40,649 nucleotides of DNA from VBCK01 sp036270655 (GCA_036270655.1 DATBCD010000018.1:1-40649); one strand, 5' to 3'. Positions 8,369 through 15,544 are shown, counted from the first letter of the stretch. Made by a program: numbers and translations. The notes: generated from the letters alone by a model not told the origin.

Positions 8369-8400
8369 GACGAACCTCGTTTGGTTGACAACCCACAAAT

Positions 8401-8438
8401 AAAAAGCCCGGAGGCGTTCGCGCGATCCGGGCTTTTTT
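8401..8438. terminator. intrinsic terminator, bidirectional
   Basis: A 7-bp stem GCCCGGA/TCCGGGC is flanked by A5 on one side and T6 on the other, so it reads as a rho-independent terminator in both directions. The 13-base loop can form a small inner GCG/CGC hairpin. On the minus strand it sits 16 bp after the 57-codon ORF and before the 86-codon ORF. Confidence 0.85.
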
Positions 8439-8453
8439 GCCAGTCAGGTCCAG

Positions 8454-8627
8454 CTAGCCGCCTGGACCTCCACCCGGATCTTCTATCGCCATGGCGATGC
8501 CGGACAGCGTCGCCCCGAAGCAGGACGACGCGGTCGCAACCGCCGCGCGCCGTGCGCACAGCCACGCGCCCGCTGCCGCGAAGCAAGTCCGCGGCGAGAG
8601 CAGGTGACGGTTGCGCGTGTTCGACAT
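8454..8627 (-). CDS. 57-aa small protein, unknown
   Basis: I do not recognise this short protein, but the gene signals are strong. A GGAGG ribosome-binding site ends seven bases before the ATG, a near-consensus promoter lies about 45 bp upstream and an intrinsic terminator lies just downstream. The peptide starts MSNTRNRHLLSPRTCF, has a short Ala-rich hydrophobic middle with three Cys (residues 15, 24 and 36) and ends in an acidic, Gly/Pro-rich tail EDPGGGPGG. A leader peptide, small toxin, metal-binding peptide or ribosomally made peptide precursor are all conceivable; no modification enzyme is adjacent. The ATG is fixed by the ribosome-binding site. Confidence 0.6.
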   Translation of the reverse strand: MSNTRNRHLLSPRTCFAAAGAWLCARRAAVATASSCFGATLSGIAMAIEDPGGGPGG

Positions 8628-8672
8628 CTCTGGACCTCCCGAATCGACCGGCAACATCGCCGATCGCTTCGA

Positions 8673-8701
8673 ACTGTAAAGACTCTTTACTTTAGTGTCA
8701 A
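8673..8701 (-). promoter_or_regulatory. strong promoter with palindromic operator in spacer
   Basis: On the minus strand a perfect TTGACA (8701-8696) and TACAGT (8678-8673) are spaced by 17 bp. Between and touching them is a perfect inverted repeat GTAAAGA-C-TCTTTAC (8676-8690), placed where a bound regulator would block polymerase. It drives the 57-codon ORF with a leader of about 38 bases. No regulator gene is adjacent. Confidence 0.75.
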
Positions 8702-8775
8702 CCCCTGCGACAGCGTCCTGTTGGTATTCGAGGTAATCAAGATTTCACAATCCCATGGATTGCGCTTGCTGCGTG

Positions 8776-9144
8776 CTACGCAACGACGGTAATCGTCCCG
8801 TTCATCATCTCATGCCCCGAGCCGCAAAAAATGTCGCACAGGAACTCGAAAGTCCCCACCTTGTCGGGCACCAGGCGCACCTTGGCGACCTTGCCGGGAA
8901 CGATATCTGTCCGTACCTGGAAATCCGGCGCGGAAAAGCCCATCACGACATCGGCCGTGGTGAGCTCCAGCACGACCGGCACGCCCTTTTTGAGCGTGAG
9001 CTGATCCGGTGAGTAGGTAAATCGCCGCGCCACGATCTTGATGACCTGCTCCTTGGGCTGCGCGGCCGCCTTCATGCCGACGGCTCCGGCGCCGAGCAGC
9101 AATCCGCTCAGCGTCAGCGTGAAATGCCTCCTGTTGAGCTGCAT
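8776..9144 (-). CDS. exported cupredoxin-like protein with CuA-type motif
   Basis: A 122-aa periplasmic copper protein candidate. The N-terminus (RRHFTLTLSGLLLGAGAVG) resembles a Tat signal. The mature part is a single cupredoxin fold related to cytochrome oxidase subunit II, with the C-terminal ligand loop Cys103-x3-Cys107-x3-His111-x2-Met114 (FLCDIFCGSGHEMM). The upstream ligand position, normally His in ADVxH, is Met68 (ADVVM), so one canonical ligand is absent. It starts four bases after the metallophosphoesterase, hence one operon, divergent from an ECF sigma/anti-sigma pair. An electron-transfer or copper-handling role is inferred; it is not a full oxidase subunit, since no membrane hairpin is present. 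Confidence 0.88.
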   Translation of the reverse strand: MQLNRRHFTLTLSGLLLGAGAVGMKAAAQPKEQVIKIVARRFTYSPDQLTLKKGVPVVLELTTADVVMGFSAPDFQVRTDIVPGKVAKVRLVPDKVGTFEFLCDIFCGSGHEMMNGTITVVA

Positions 9145-9148
9145 CGCC

Positions 9149-10057
9149 TCATGCCCTTTGAACGGGGAATTCGCTGAGCTTGAACTGCGCCTGCTTCGCC
9201 TCCGCCTCGACGTCCCGGAAGCCCAGGCCCTTGTACGGCTGGGCCGGGTCCCACGGCAGCGGGGAGCGCTTGGGCTGCGATCCGGGCGGGGGCAGCGGGA
9301 ACATCAGCCCTTTGGCCGCGTGGTGGGCGATGTGCCCGGTCATCTGGTGGTGCTCCTGATGGATGTGGCCGTAGAACACCGTGACGTTCGGATGGGGCAT
9401 CAGAAGATCGATCGCCTGCGCGCCGTCGCGCGTGGCCCAGTCCCACTGTGCAAACAGGTCGAACAGCGGACGATGCGTCAGAACGACGATGTTGGCGTCC
9501 TTGGGCTGCATCTTCAGGTCCGCCGCGAGCCATTGCAACTGCTCCTCGCCGATCAGGGCACGCGGGTCGGATACGTTGTCCAGCGCGATGAAATGCACCC
9601 CCTTGTGGTCGAACGTGTAGTGGGTCTTGCCGAAGAACTCCTGGTAGGCCTCGCCGTTGTCGAGCGAGGCGTCGTGCTCGCCCGGCATGAAGCGGACGTC
9701 CTTGACCTTGAGCTCGCTCACGATCTGCTTGAACTCGGTCATGCGCTGCCGGCGCACTTTCGGGTCGTCCGTGGTATGCGTCAGGTCGCCCGTGAAGACG
9801 ATGAAATCCGGCTGCTCGGACAGGCTGTTGACCGCGGCCACGGCTTTGCGCAGCGTGCCCTTCGAATCGGGGTTCGGTGCGCCTTCGAAGCCCCAGTGGG
9901 TGTCCGACAGCTGGACGAAATAGAAGTCGTCATATCCGCCGTCCGCGGCGGCCGCCTTGGCGGCGGCGCGGCGCCCGGTGCCCAGGCTCGAGGCGAACAC
10001 GACCCCGCCCAGTCCTGCCAGTCTCAAGAACTCTCGACGATCGATCGGGTGCCTCAT
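9149..10057 (-). CDS. Tat-exported metallophosphoesterase
   Basis: A 302-aa calcineurin-like phosphoesterase. The signal peptide has a clear twin-arginine motif (DRREFLRLAG), so it is exported folded. The five metal motifs are visible: LSDTHWG, FTGDLTH, MPGEHD (in place of GNHD), VLTHRPLF and YGHIHQEHH. The substrate is unknown; relatives act on nucleotides, phosphodiesters or phospholipids. AGGAG precedes the ATG by six bases. Downstream after four bases comes the cupredoxin, which suggests a joint periplasmic function, possibly controlled by the divergent ECF sigma factor. The Glu in PGEHD where Asn is usual could alter catalysis or metal choice. Confidence 0.9.
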   Translation of the reverse strand: MRHPIDRREFLRLAGLGGVVFASSLGTGRRAAAKAAAADGGYDDFYFVQLSDTHWGFEGAPNPDSKGTLRKAVAAVNSLSEQPDFIVFTGDLTHTTDDPKVRRQRMTEFKQIVSELKVKDVRFMPGEHDASLDNGEAYQEFFGKTHYTFDHKGVHFIALDNVSDPRALIGEEQLQWLAADLKMQPKDANIVVLTHRPLFDLFAQWDWATRDGAQAIDLLMPHPNVTVFYGHIHQEHHQMTGHIAHHAAKGLMFPLPPPGSQPKRSPLPWDPAQPYKGLGFRDVEAEAKQAQFKLSEFPVQRA

Positions 10058-10101
10058 GGGTAACTCCTGACGGGAAAGGGTGGGTCATGCGAGCAGTACC
10101 C

Positions 10102-10115
10102 TTCCGCGGGCGGAA
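10102..10115. promoter_or_regulatory. palindrome in sigma/metallophosphoesterase gap
   Basis: The 214-bp gap between the divergent metallophosphoesterase and sigma genes contains TTCCGC-GG-GCGGAA, a perfect 14-bp inverted repeat 45 bp upstream of the metallophosphoesterase start. It may be an operator; no protein can be assigned. The rest of the gap holds only the possible ECF promoter noted separately. Confidence 0.3.
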
Positions 10116-10199
10116 ATATTCTCGCGAGCGCAGCAATCCGCCGGATCGATGCGAACGCATGGTTAACGGGGACACGCTGCCCCACGGGTCCGGACAGGG

Positions 10200-10227
10200 T
10201 GATCCGGGCGGGTCGGCGGGAATAAGG
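10200..10227 (+). promoter_or_regulatory. possible ECF-type promoter of the sigma gene
   Basis: TGATCC (10200-10205) and TAAGG (10223-10227) are separated by 17 bp and lie 45 bp upstream of the sigma start codon. They resemble promoters read by some ECF sigma factors, which are often autoregulated. The 12-mer TAAGGCAGGCAG beginning at the -10 recurs at 11606 in front of the next gene after the anti-sigma factor. No transcription data are available. Confidence 0.3.
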
Positions 10228-10271
10228 CAGGCAGCGCCGCGGTAGGGCCAGCAAGGCATGGGAGCGTTCGC

Positions 10272-10817
10272 TTGTCTGGAGACACCCGATTCGAGCGGCT
10301 GGTGCTGCCGCATCTGGACGCCGGCTACAACCTGGCGCGCTGGCTGGCCCGCAACCCGCATGACGCCGAGGACGTGGTCCAGGACGCCTGCGTGCGCGCG
10401 CTGAAGTATCTGGACGCGGTGCGCGGCAGCGACGCCCGGGCGTGGTTCCTGACCATCGTGCGCCATGCGTTCTACGACTGGTGCAAGCGCAACCGTCCGC
10501 CCGAGATCGCCAGCGACGACGGCGCTGCGATCGATCTGGCGGTCGATCCTGCGCTCGATCCCGAGCAGGCGGCGCTGCGCAGCGCCGAGTCGCGCCTGCT
10601 GGCCGATGCGGTTGCGCAGTTGCCGCTGGCGTTCCGTGAGGTATTGGTTTTGCGTGAGCTTGAGGATCTTTCGTACAAGGAGATCGCCCGTATCGCGGAC
10701 GTCCCGATCGGTACGGTGATGTCCCGGCTCGCGCGCGCCCGTGGCTTGCTGCAAAGCTCGCCGCTGTTGCGGGTCATTCGCGGCGAACGCCCGGAGGTCA
10801 AGCATGAATTGCGATGA
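10272..10817 (+). CDS. ECF-family RNA polymerase sigma factor
   Basis: Extracytoplasmic-function sigma factor of 181 aa. Region 2 spans about residues 10-77 (NPHDAEDVVQDACVRALKYLD and ARAWFLTIVRHAFYDWCKR), and region 4 about 115-165 (LPLAFREVLVLRELEDLSYKEIARIADVPIGTVMSRLARAR). The start must be TTG at 10272, preceded by GGGAG at seven bases; no early in-frame ATG exists. The last 14 bp overlap the anti-sigma gene, so the two are translationally coupled. It is divergent from the metallophosphoesterase-cupredoxin operon, which is the likely target set (inference). The signal sensed is unknown. Confidence 0.93.
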   Translation: MSGDTRFERLVLPHLDAGYNLARWLARNPHDAEDVVQDACVRALKYLDAVRGSDARAWFLTIVRHAFYDWCKRNRPPEIASDDGAAIDLAVDPALDPEQAALRSAESRLLADAVAQLPLAFREVLVLRELEDLSYKEIARIADVPIGTVMSRLARARGLLQSSPLLRVIRGERPEVKHELR

Positions 10818-11577
10818 GGCTGGAACGCTGGTCACGCCCTACGCCGACGGTGAAATAAGTGGTCTTCGGCGACGGTCGGTCGAGAAGCATTTGCGCGCCT
10901 GTGCGCTCTGTGCGGCCAGCCACCAGGATGTGCTGGCGTTGCGCGCGCGGCTGCGGGCCGAAGTCCCCACGTTCAAGGCGCCGCCGCAACTGCGGGCACG
11001 GGTGCGCTCACTGCTTGCCGCCACGGGTGCCGCGGCGCCGGCGGGTCCGCGCCTGCTGCGCGATCACTGGCGCTGGCTCGCCCGGGGCGCCCTGGCCGGC
11101 TGCACGGCCACCGTCCTTGCCTGGGTCGCGGCCAGCGCGGTCATCGATTGGCGCTCGAACCAGGATATCGCCGCAGAGGCGGTGGCGGCCCACACGCGGG
11201 CCACGCTAAGCGATCACCTGATCCAGGTCGCATCCTCCGACCAGCATACGGTCAAGCCATGGCTGTCGGCGCGCTTGGACTATTCGCCACCGGTGCAGGA
11301 CCTGGCGAGCGAGGGCTTCGCGCTAAGCGGAGGCAGGCTTGATACGCTGGACAAGCGGCAGGTCGCCACGCTCGTTTACCGCTATCGCCAGCACACAATC
11401 GACGTGTTCGTCCGGCCCGAGTCGGCGCGTGCGCCCTCGGAGCCGCGCACCGTGCGGGGCTTCAACGTCGCGCACGCGACCGGTTCCGGCATGGATTGGC
11501 TGGCAGTCTCCGACGTCAGCCCCGACGTGTTAACCGCATTCGTCCAGCGCCTCGCCCGAGCAGAGGTCTCGCAGTAG
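10804..11577 (+). CDS. transmembrane zinc-type anti-sigma factor
   Basis: The 257-aa partner of the overlapping ECF sigma gene. The N-terminal cytoplasmic domain has the zinc anti-sigma signature H-x3-C-x2-C (HLRACALC, about residues 29-36) and a nearby Cys3. One membrane segment follows at about residues 88-110 (ALAGCTATVLAWVAASAVI), then a periplasmic domain of roughly 145 residues that would receive the signal. It should hold the sigma factor inactive at the membrane until an envelope or redox signal releases it. The zinc site makes thiol oxidation one possible trigger. Start ATG 10804 overlaps the sigma stop by 14 bp. Confidence 0.9.
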   Translation: MNCDEAGTLVTPYADGEISGLRRRSVEKHLRACALCAASHQDVLALRARLRAEVPTFKAPPQLRARVRSLLAATGAAAPAGPRLLRDHWRWLARGALAGCTATVLAWVAASAVIDWRSNQDIAAEAVAAHTRATLSDHLIQVASSDQHTVKPWLSARLDYSPPVQDLASEGFALSGGRLDTLDKRQVATLVYRYRQHTIDVFVRPESARAPSEPRTVRGFNVAHATGSGMDWLAVSDVSPDVLTAFVQRLARAEVSQ

Positions 11578-11642
11578 CCCTGGAATAACGGGCACCAACC
11601 CCGGGTAAGGCAGGCAGATGGCCTTTCTATGTCGGGGCAAAC

Positions 11643-12017
11643 ATGTCGCTGCTTGGAACGCTCAGAGGTCTGCTCTCGAGCAAGAAGGAAGAGGAAATCG
11701 CGCGCAAGCTCAGCCTTCAGGCGCTCGACGGGTTTGAAGTTGTGCACAGGCAGGCCCCCGCGTTGGGTGGCGAGCCTCTGTACGAGCGGATCCTGTCGAC
11801 GCGACTCGGCGTTGACGGCGCGGTCGCTCGCGAGCTCGTCGAAAGCGCGCGCGAAACGTATGCCGAGTGGCCGGTCACGCGCGCAGTGAGATTTCGTGAT
11901 GTCGTGCTCTACTTGATCGTGGATCGGTGCTTGAAAGGGCAGGCGCCGGATTCGGAGCATTGGATCCACGGGGAAATCAGGCCGATCGTCAGGTCCATCA
12001 TTCCGCAGAATCTTTGA
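11643..12017 (+). CDS. conserved-looking hypothetical protein, 124 aa
   Basis: I do not recognise this protein. It starts MSLLGTLRGLLSSKKEEEIARKL, is mixed helical with no signal peptide or membrane segment, and has a distinctive middle GGEPLYERILSTRLGVDGAVARELVESA and a C-terminus SEHWIHGEIRPIVRSIIPQNL. Codon use is like its neighbours. It lies 65 bp after the anti-sigma gene, and the gap carries a 12-mer shared with the sigma promoter region, so it may belong to the sigma regulon. It converges on the YceI gene 40 bp away. Confidence 0.65.
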   Translation: MSLLGTLRGLLSSKKEEEIARKLSLQALDGFEVVHRQAPALGGEPLYERILSTRLGVDGAVARELVESARETYAEWPVTRAVRFRDVVLYLIVDRCLKGQAPDSEHWIHGEIRPIVRSIIPQNL

Positions 12018-12057
12018 TCGCCCGATGCTCTAAACCACAGATCAGCCCATCGAACTT

Positions 12058-12831
12058 CTAACAATTGCCGGATACACCGGGTCGACAGGCTCCGGCCAGT
12101 TTGAAATCGAGCACGACTTCATCCTGCACGGAAAGCAGGCCGCCCAGCAACGAATAGGGCTGCACGCCGAAATCGCTCTGGCGCAGCACAAACGAGCCGC
12201 TGACGGAAAGTCGGTCCGGCAATCCCTCGACGTCGAGGGCAATCCACATCTCCCGCTTCTGACCATGCATCTCGATTTGAACCCTGGCGGCGAACTTGGG
12301 CGCTTCGCCGGAGATCTGGAGGGAATGGATACGGACAAACGGAAACCGGTCGGCCTGCAGGTCGTCCGCGCCGAGCAAATGCTTCCGTGTGTCCTCTATC
12401 TCTTCAGGCGACAGGACGGAGGAGAAGGCCGCGCCCAGCGCGGAACGGTAGACCGGATTGTCGATTTCCAACTGATCGAGCCGAAATTCGAGATCAAAGC
12501 GGCCGTTCGCAGCCCCGCCCGGGGGCAGGTGGAAAAATCCGGTGAATTGGGGTGCAGAAAGGACATGGTTATGCCCCAGCCTGGCGGCACGACCGGCGCG
12601 GAAGGCATAGATCCGTATCACCGAGTTCTCCGGCGCCAGGGAGAAGACCCTGCCGCCAGCCCGTCCGATCTCGGAGTACATGGCTGGCAGGTTGGCGCTG
12701 GCGCCACTTGCCGCAGTTGCTTCGGCGCCCGCCTGCGGTGGCCGCGTGACGTTGCAGCTGAGCATGGCGCTGGCAGCGACTGCGCCAAGGAGCGCGATTG
12801 CAAGCCTTCTGAGAAGGCTGCTAATGATCAT
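12058..12831 (-). CDS. YceI-family lipoprotein
   Basis: A 257-aa lipoprotein: hydrophobic N-terminus followed by a lipobox AMLSC with Cys26, then a low-complexity Ala/Ser linker, then a YceI-like lipocalin fold (RLGHNHVLSAPQFTGFFHL, GRFDLEFRLDQLEIDNPVYRS, FVRIHSLQISGEAPKFAARVQIEMHG, FVLRQSDFGVQPYSLLGG). YceI proteins bind long-chain isoprenoid or similar lipids in the periplasm; the ligand here is unknown. The start codon region overlaps the end of the patatin gene by 11 bp on the same strand, which suggests coupled translation and a shared lipid-related role. Confidence 0.85.
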   Translation of the reverse strand: MIISSLLRRLAIALLGAVAASAMLSCNVTRPPQAGAEATAASGASANLPAMYSEIGRAGGRVFSLAPENSVIRIYAFRAGRAARLGHNHVLSAPQFTGFFHLPPGGAANGRFDLEFRLDQLEIDNPVYRSALGAAFSSVLSPEEIEDTRKHLLGADDLQADRFPFVRIHSLQISGEAPKFAARVQIEMHGQKREMWIALDVEGLPDRLSVSGSFVLRQSDFGVQPYSLLGGLLSVQDEVVLDFKLAGACRPGVSGNC

Positions 12832-13690
12832 GACGGTGCGGCAGCAACGAGGGCGCCGCGCCGAGGCGGTCCAGTCCGCCCGTTTGAAGCCAGAGCCTCG
12901 TGGCCGCCTCGGCCCGGTGCATCAGATCGGCCGATCGCGAGAAGTCGTACGAAGTCGTATCCAGCGGGCACAACGGCGGGACCATCACAACCTCGGCCAG
13001 GCTGGCGACGTGTTCGATGTCAACCAACAGCTGGCGCATGATCATCAGATTGAGCGCGTGCAACGCCATCGCGATGGTGCCGCGTGGAAGCATCTGCAGC
13101 GAGCAGGAAATGCCCGTGGGCAGAACGATCACACGCGTGGCTCCCAGCTTCACCGCAGTCGAGATCGGCGTGTTGTTGGCGACCCCGCCGTCGAGCAGCA
13201 GGCGACCGTCGATCGTCACCGGCGGAAACACGGCGGGGATCGCGGCGCTGGCCAGGAGCGCCGTAACCGCCAGCCCCGACGACAGCACGACGTCGGTTCC
13301 TTCCAGGGCATCGGTGGCCACGACATGGCAGGGCACCTGCGCCTGCTCCAGGCGCTCATAGGGCAGTTCGGACTCGATCAGGGACCGCAACGGCGCGGGC
13401 GCAACGACATGATTGGCCTTGCCGAACAGGCCGAGCAGGCTGGCGACCGGCGAAAACGGGAAGATGTCGGTGCGGCGCAGGCGGCGCCAGATGCGCTCGA
13501 GGCGCTCCACGCCGCGGCCGTCCGGCTCAGCGGCGAAGTACGCGGCGTTAATGGCGCCCACCGATGCGCCGACGACGAAATCGGGAACGATGCCCCGCCG
13601 GGCCAGCGCGGCCAGCATGCCGACCTGGACCGCCCCGAGGCTGCCGCCGCCCGCCAGCACGAATGCGGTCAGGTTCTTCGCTTGCTGCAT
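12821..13690 (-). CDS. patatin-like phospholipase
   Basis: A 289-aa acyl hydrolase of the patatin/RssA group acting on lipids or phospholipids. The oxyanion loop GGGSLGAVQ, nucleophile elbow GASVG (Ser) and the dyad Asp in DGGVANNTP are all present, so it should be active. There is no signal peptide, which suggests a cytosolic or membrane-peripheral location. It ends in a His-rich tail and overlaps the start of the YceI lipoprotein gene by 11 bp. The 162-bp gap upstream, before the AraC gene end, shows no gene or clear promoter. Confidence 0.92.
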   Translation of the reverse strand: MQQAKNLTAFVLAGGGSLGAVQVGMLAALARRGIVPDFVVGASVGAINAAYFAAEPDGRGVERLERIWRRLRRTDIFPFSPVASLLGLFGKANHVVAPAPLRSLIESELPYERLEQAQVPCHVVATDALEGTDVVLSSGLAVTALLASAAIPAVFPPVTIDGRLLLDGGVANNTPISTAVKLGATRVIVLPTGISCSLQMLPRGTIAMALHALNLMIMRQLLVDIEHVASLAEVVMVPPLCPLDTTSYDFSRSADLMHRAEAATRLWLQTGGLDRLGAAPSLLPHRHDH

Positions 13691-13852
13691 CCCACGCTAC
13701 CCCGCGTCGCGCGGCCTGGGAGCCCGTTCCCCGGCCCGGCGAGCTACGCACTATCCCCCTGCTGCCGGCACGCAGTCAACGCCGTCCCCGCATCCGGAGG
13801 CGCTGCTCCCAACGTGCCATTCGCCACAGGGCGGCGCGCCGGGGTCGACGCG

Positions 13853-14686
13853 TCATTTTTCCAGCGGAATCCACAGCGCGATGCCGCCCTCCCCCGTGCG
13901 CGGGTCGAAAGCCGGATTGTGCCGCTCGAGGACGGGCGCATCGGCAACGGCGCGGCCGATCGCCGGCAAGGCCTCGTTCCAGATCGAAAAATACGTCTCG
14001 GTGATGGTCGACACGTGGCCACGGTGTTCAAACACCGCGTAGGTGCGCGGCGCAATCTCGAGCTTCAGCAGCTCCTTCGGGCTGTCGCCAAAGCGGGAAA
14101 CCTCGACACCGCAGACGTACTGGAACTGACTTTCGTCGTCGGGCGGCTGGCTCAGCCCGACCGGTATGCGGTCGAGCTTTGCAGGGATGGCCTCGTAATA
14201 CCGCATGAAGCGCTGCCATTGCGCCGGGATCCTGATCGTCGTCTCGAACGAGCACGCCTCGGCCAGTCCGACGACGCGCACCGGGCCTTCTTCGGCAAAG
14301 CGCGGCGGCTGCAGACGGTGCTCGGCTTTCGCCTTCAATTCGAGCGGGTCAACGACCGCCAGGCCGTCGACGCTGCGCCGATCGCGGACCGTTTCGGGCG
14401 TCACCGTGAACTGCTCGCGAAAGGCCCGGGTGAAGGCTTCGTGCGAGCTGTACCCCGCGTCAAGCGCGACCGCCAGGATGTCCGGCGCGCCACCGGCCAG
14501 TGCCTGCGCCGCCTCGCTCAAACGCCGGGCGCGCAGATATTTCATCACCGGCAAGCCGGTCGCGGTTCCGAAAGCGAACGCCAGGTGCGAGCGCGACACG
14601 CCGCAGGCATCCGCGATGGCGTTGAGCGTCAGCGGGCGCGTTGAGTTGCGTTCGATGATCCAGATGGCTTTGTCCGCAATCGACAT
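13853..14686 (-). CDS. AraC-family regulator with GyrI-like effector domain
   Basis: A 277-aa transcription factor. Two helix-turn-helix units lie at the N-terminus (LTLNAIADACGVSRSHLAFAFGTATG and DILAVALDAGYSSHEAFTRAFREQFTVTP). The C-terminal half is a GyrI-like small-molecule-binding domain (CGVEVSRFGDSPKELLKLEIAPRTYAVFEHRGHVSTI ending in IALWIPLEK), the layout of Rob/SoxS-like multidrug regulators. The start is MSIADK, fixed by GAGGAGG just upstream; the longer frame into the repeat at 14782 has no homology. No target gene is adjacent: the patatin gene is 162 bp downstream on the same strand. The inducer is unknown. Confidence 0.9.
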   Translation of the reverse strand: MSIADKAIWIIERNSTRPLTLNAIADACGVSRSHLAFAFGTATGLPVMKYLRARRLSEAAQALAGGAPDILAVALDAGYSSHEAFTRAFREQFTVTPETVRDRRSVDGLAVVDPLELKAKAEHRLQPPRFAEEGPVRVVGLAEACSFETTIRIPAQWQRFMRYYEAIPAKLDRIPVGLSQPPDDESQFQYVCGVEVSRFGDSPKELLKLEIAPRTYAVFEHRGHVSTITETYFSIWNEALPAIGRAVADAPVLERHNPAFDPRTGEGGIALWIPLEK

Positions 14687-14781
14687 GATGTCCTCCTCGT
14701 TCGGCATCCGGATCGGATCGTAATGAGGCGCGGCGGCGGTCGCTTGATCGATCGTCCGGAGCGAGCTGCCCTCGCCCCCGG

Positions 14782-14808
14782 CCCCTCTCCCGCAATGCGG
14801 GAGAGGGG
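14782..14808. repeat. dispersed palindromic repeat, plus satellite hairpin
   Basis: CCCCTCTCCCGCA and its inverted partner form a near-perfect 27-bp palindrome of the same family as the window ends, here with CAATG at the centre. A second, degenerate GC-rich inverted copy (CCCCTCTTTCGC/GCGAGAGG) follows at about 14838-14862. It sits between the AraC and ParA genes, both leftward, and may act as a transcript end or a mobile REP-like element. Confidence 0.85.
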
Positions 14809-14881
14809 AGTTCAAGCCCCTCAGGGGTGAAGCAGATCCCCTCTTTCGCGAGGGCGAGAGGCGGACTCGAAGGGTGGTGCC

Positions 14882-15544
14882 CTAGGCGTGGGCCAGCTGG
14901 CGGGTCGAGGGCGTCCTGGCCGCAGCGGCATCGATCCACTTCAGGATCGGCAGCCACTGCTCCAGGTCCTTCTCGACGCGGCCGGGCGGCACGTCCCACA
15001 GCGTCAGCCCATGCGCGGCCAGGTGCACGTAGTTCTGCGTGTCGCGCAGATGGCCCAGCACCGGCAGGCCCAGGCTGTTCAGGAAACGTGCGAGCTGGTC
15101 GGCGGCGCGCGTGCGCGTGTCGATCCGCACCCCGAGCAGGCCAATCCGGCTGTTTTGCCGGCTCAGGCCATGGTCGAACAGGCCGTTCAGGAAGTCGCGC
15201 GTGGCGCTGATGTCGAACATCGAAGCCTGCAACGGCACGATGACTCGATCGGTCACTTTCAGCACCCCGTTCAGCTTGCGGCCCTTCACGCCTGCCGGAG
15301 CGTCGATCACGCAGTGGGTGGTGCCGTTGGGCGGGCGGGCCACTCCGGTTTCATCGACTTTCCAGGATTCGATCGCCGGCAGACAGGAAGGCCGCAGCTT
15401 CAGCCAGCTCGTGGCCGACTGCTGGGGATCCAGGTCGCCCAGCATCGTGCGCCGCCCGGCGCGAGCGAAAAATCCGGCCAGATTTGCGGCGATGGTCGAT
15501 TTGCCTACGCCACCTTTTGGATTTGCTACCAGAATAACCGGCAT
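14882..15544 (-). CDS. ParA/MinD-like ATPase, orphan
   Basis: A 220-aa P-loop ATPase. The deviant Walker A KGGVGKST lies at residues 10-17, followed by LGDLDPQQSATSW (A'), and CVIDAPAGVKG (Walker B). It is shorter than chromosomal ParA (Soj) and lacks an N-terminal DNA-binding domain. No ParB-like partner or parS site is next to it, so cargo is unknown; relatives position plasmids, chemoreceptors, carboxysomes or polar factors. It reads alone between the AraC gene and the cobalamin cluster. Confidence 0.9.
   Translation of the reverse strand: MPVILVANPKGGVGKSTIAANLAGFFARAGRRTMLGDLDPQQSATSWLKLRPSCLPAIESWKVDETGVARPPNGTTHCVIDAPAGVKGRKLNGVLKVTDRVIVPLQASMFDISATRDFLNGLFDHGLSRQNSRIGLLGVRIDTRTRAADQLARFLNSLGLPVLGHLRDTQNYVHLAAHGLTLWDVPPGRVEKDLEQWLPILKWIDAAAARTPSTRQLAHA

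Noticed and set aside
10259..10285. ATG at 10259 as start of the ECF sigma factor
   Set aside because: It is in a different frame from the sigma domains; the TTG at 10272 with GGGAG upstream is the only good start.
12680..14644. A 654-codon plus-strand frame opposite the YceI, patatin and AraC genes
   Set aside because: Arg/Gln/His-rich composition typical of the antisense of high-GC genes; the three minus-strand genes have clear domains.
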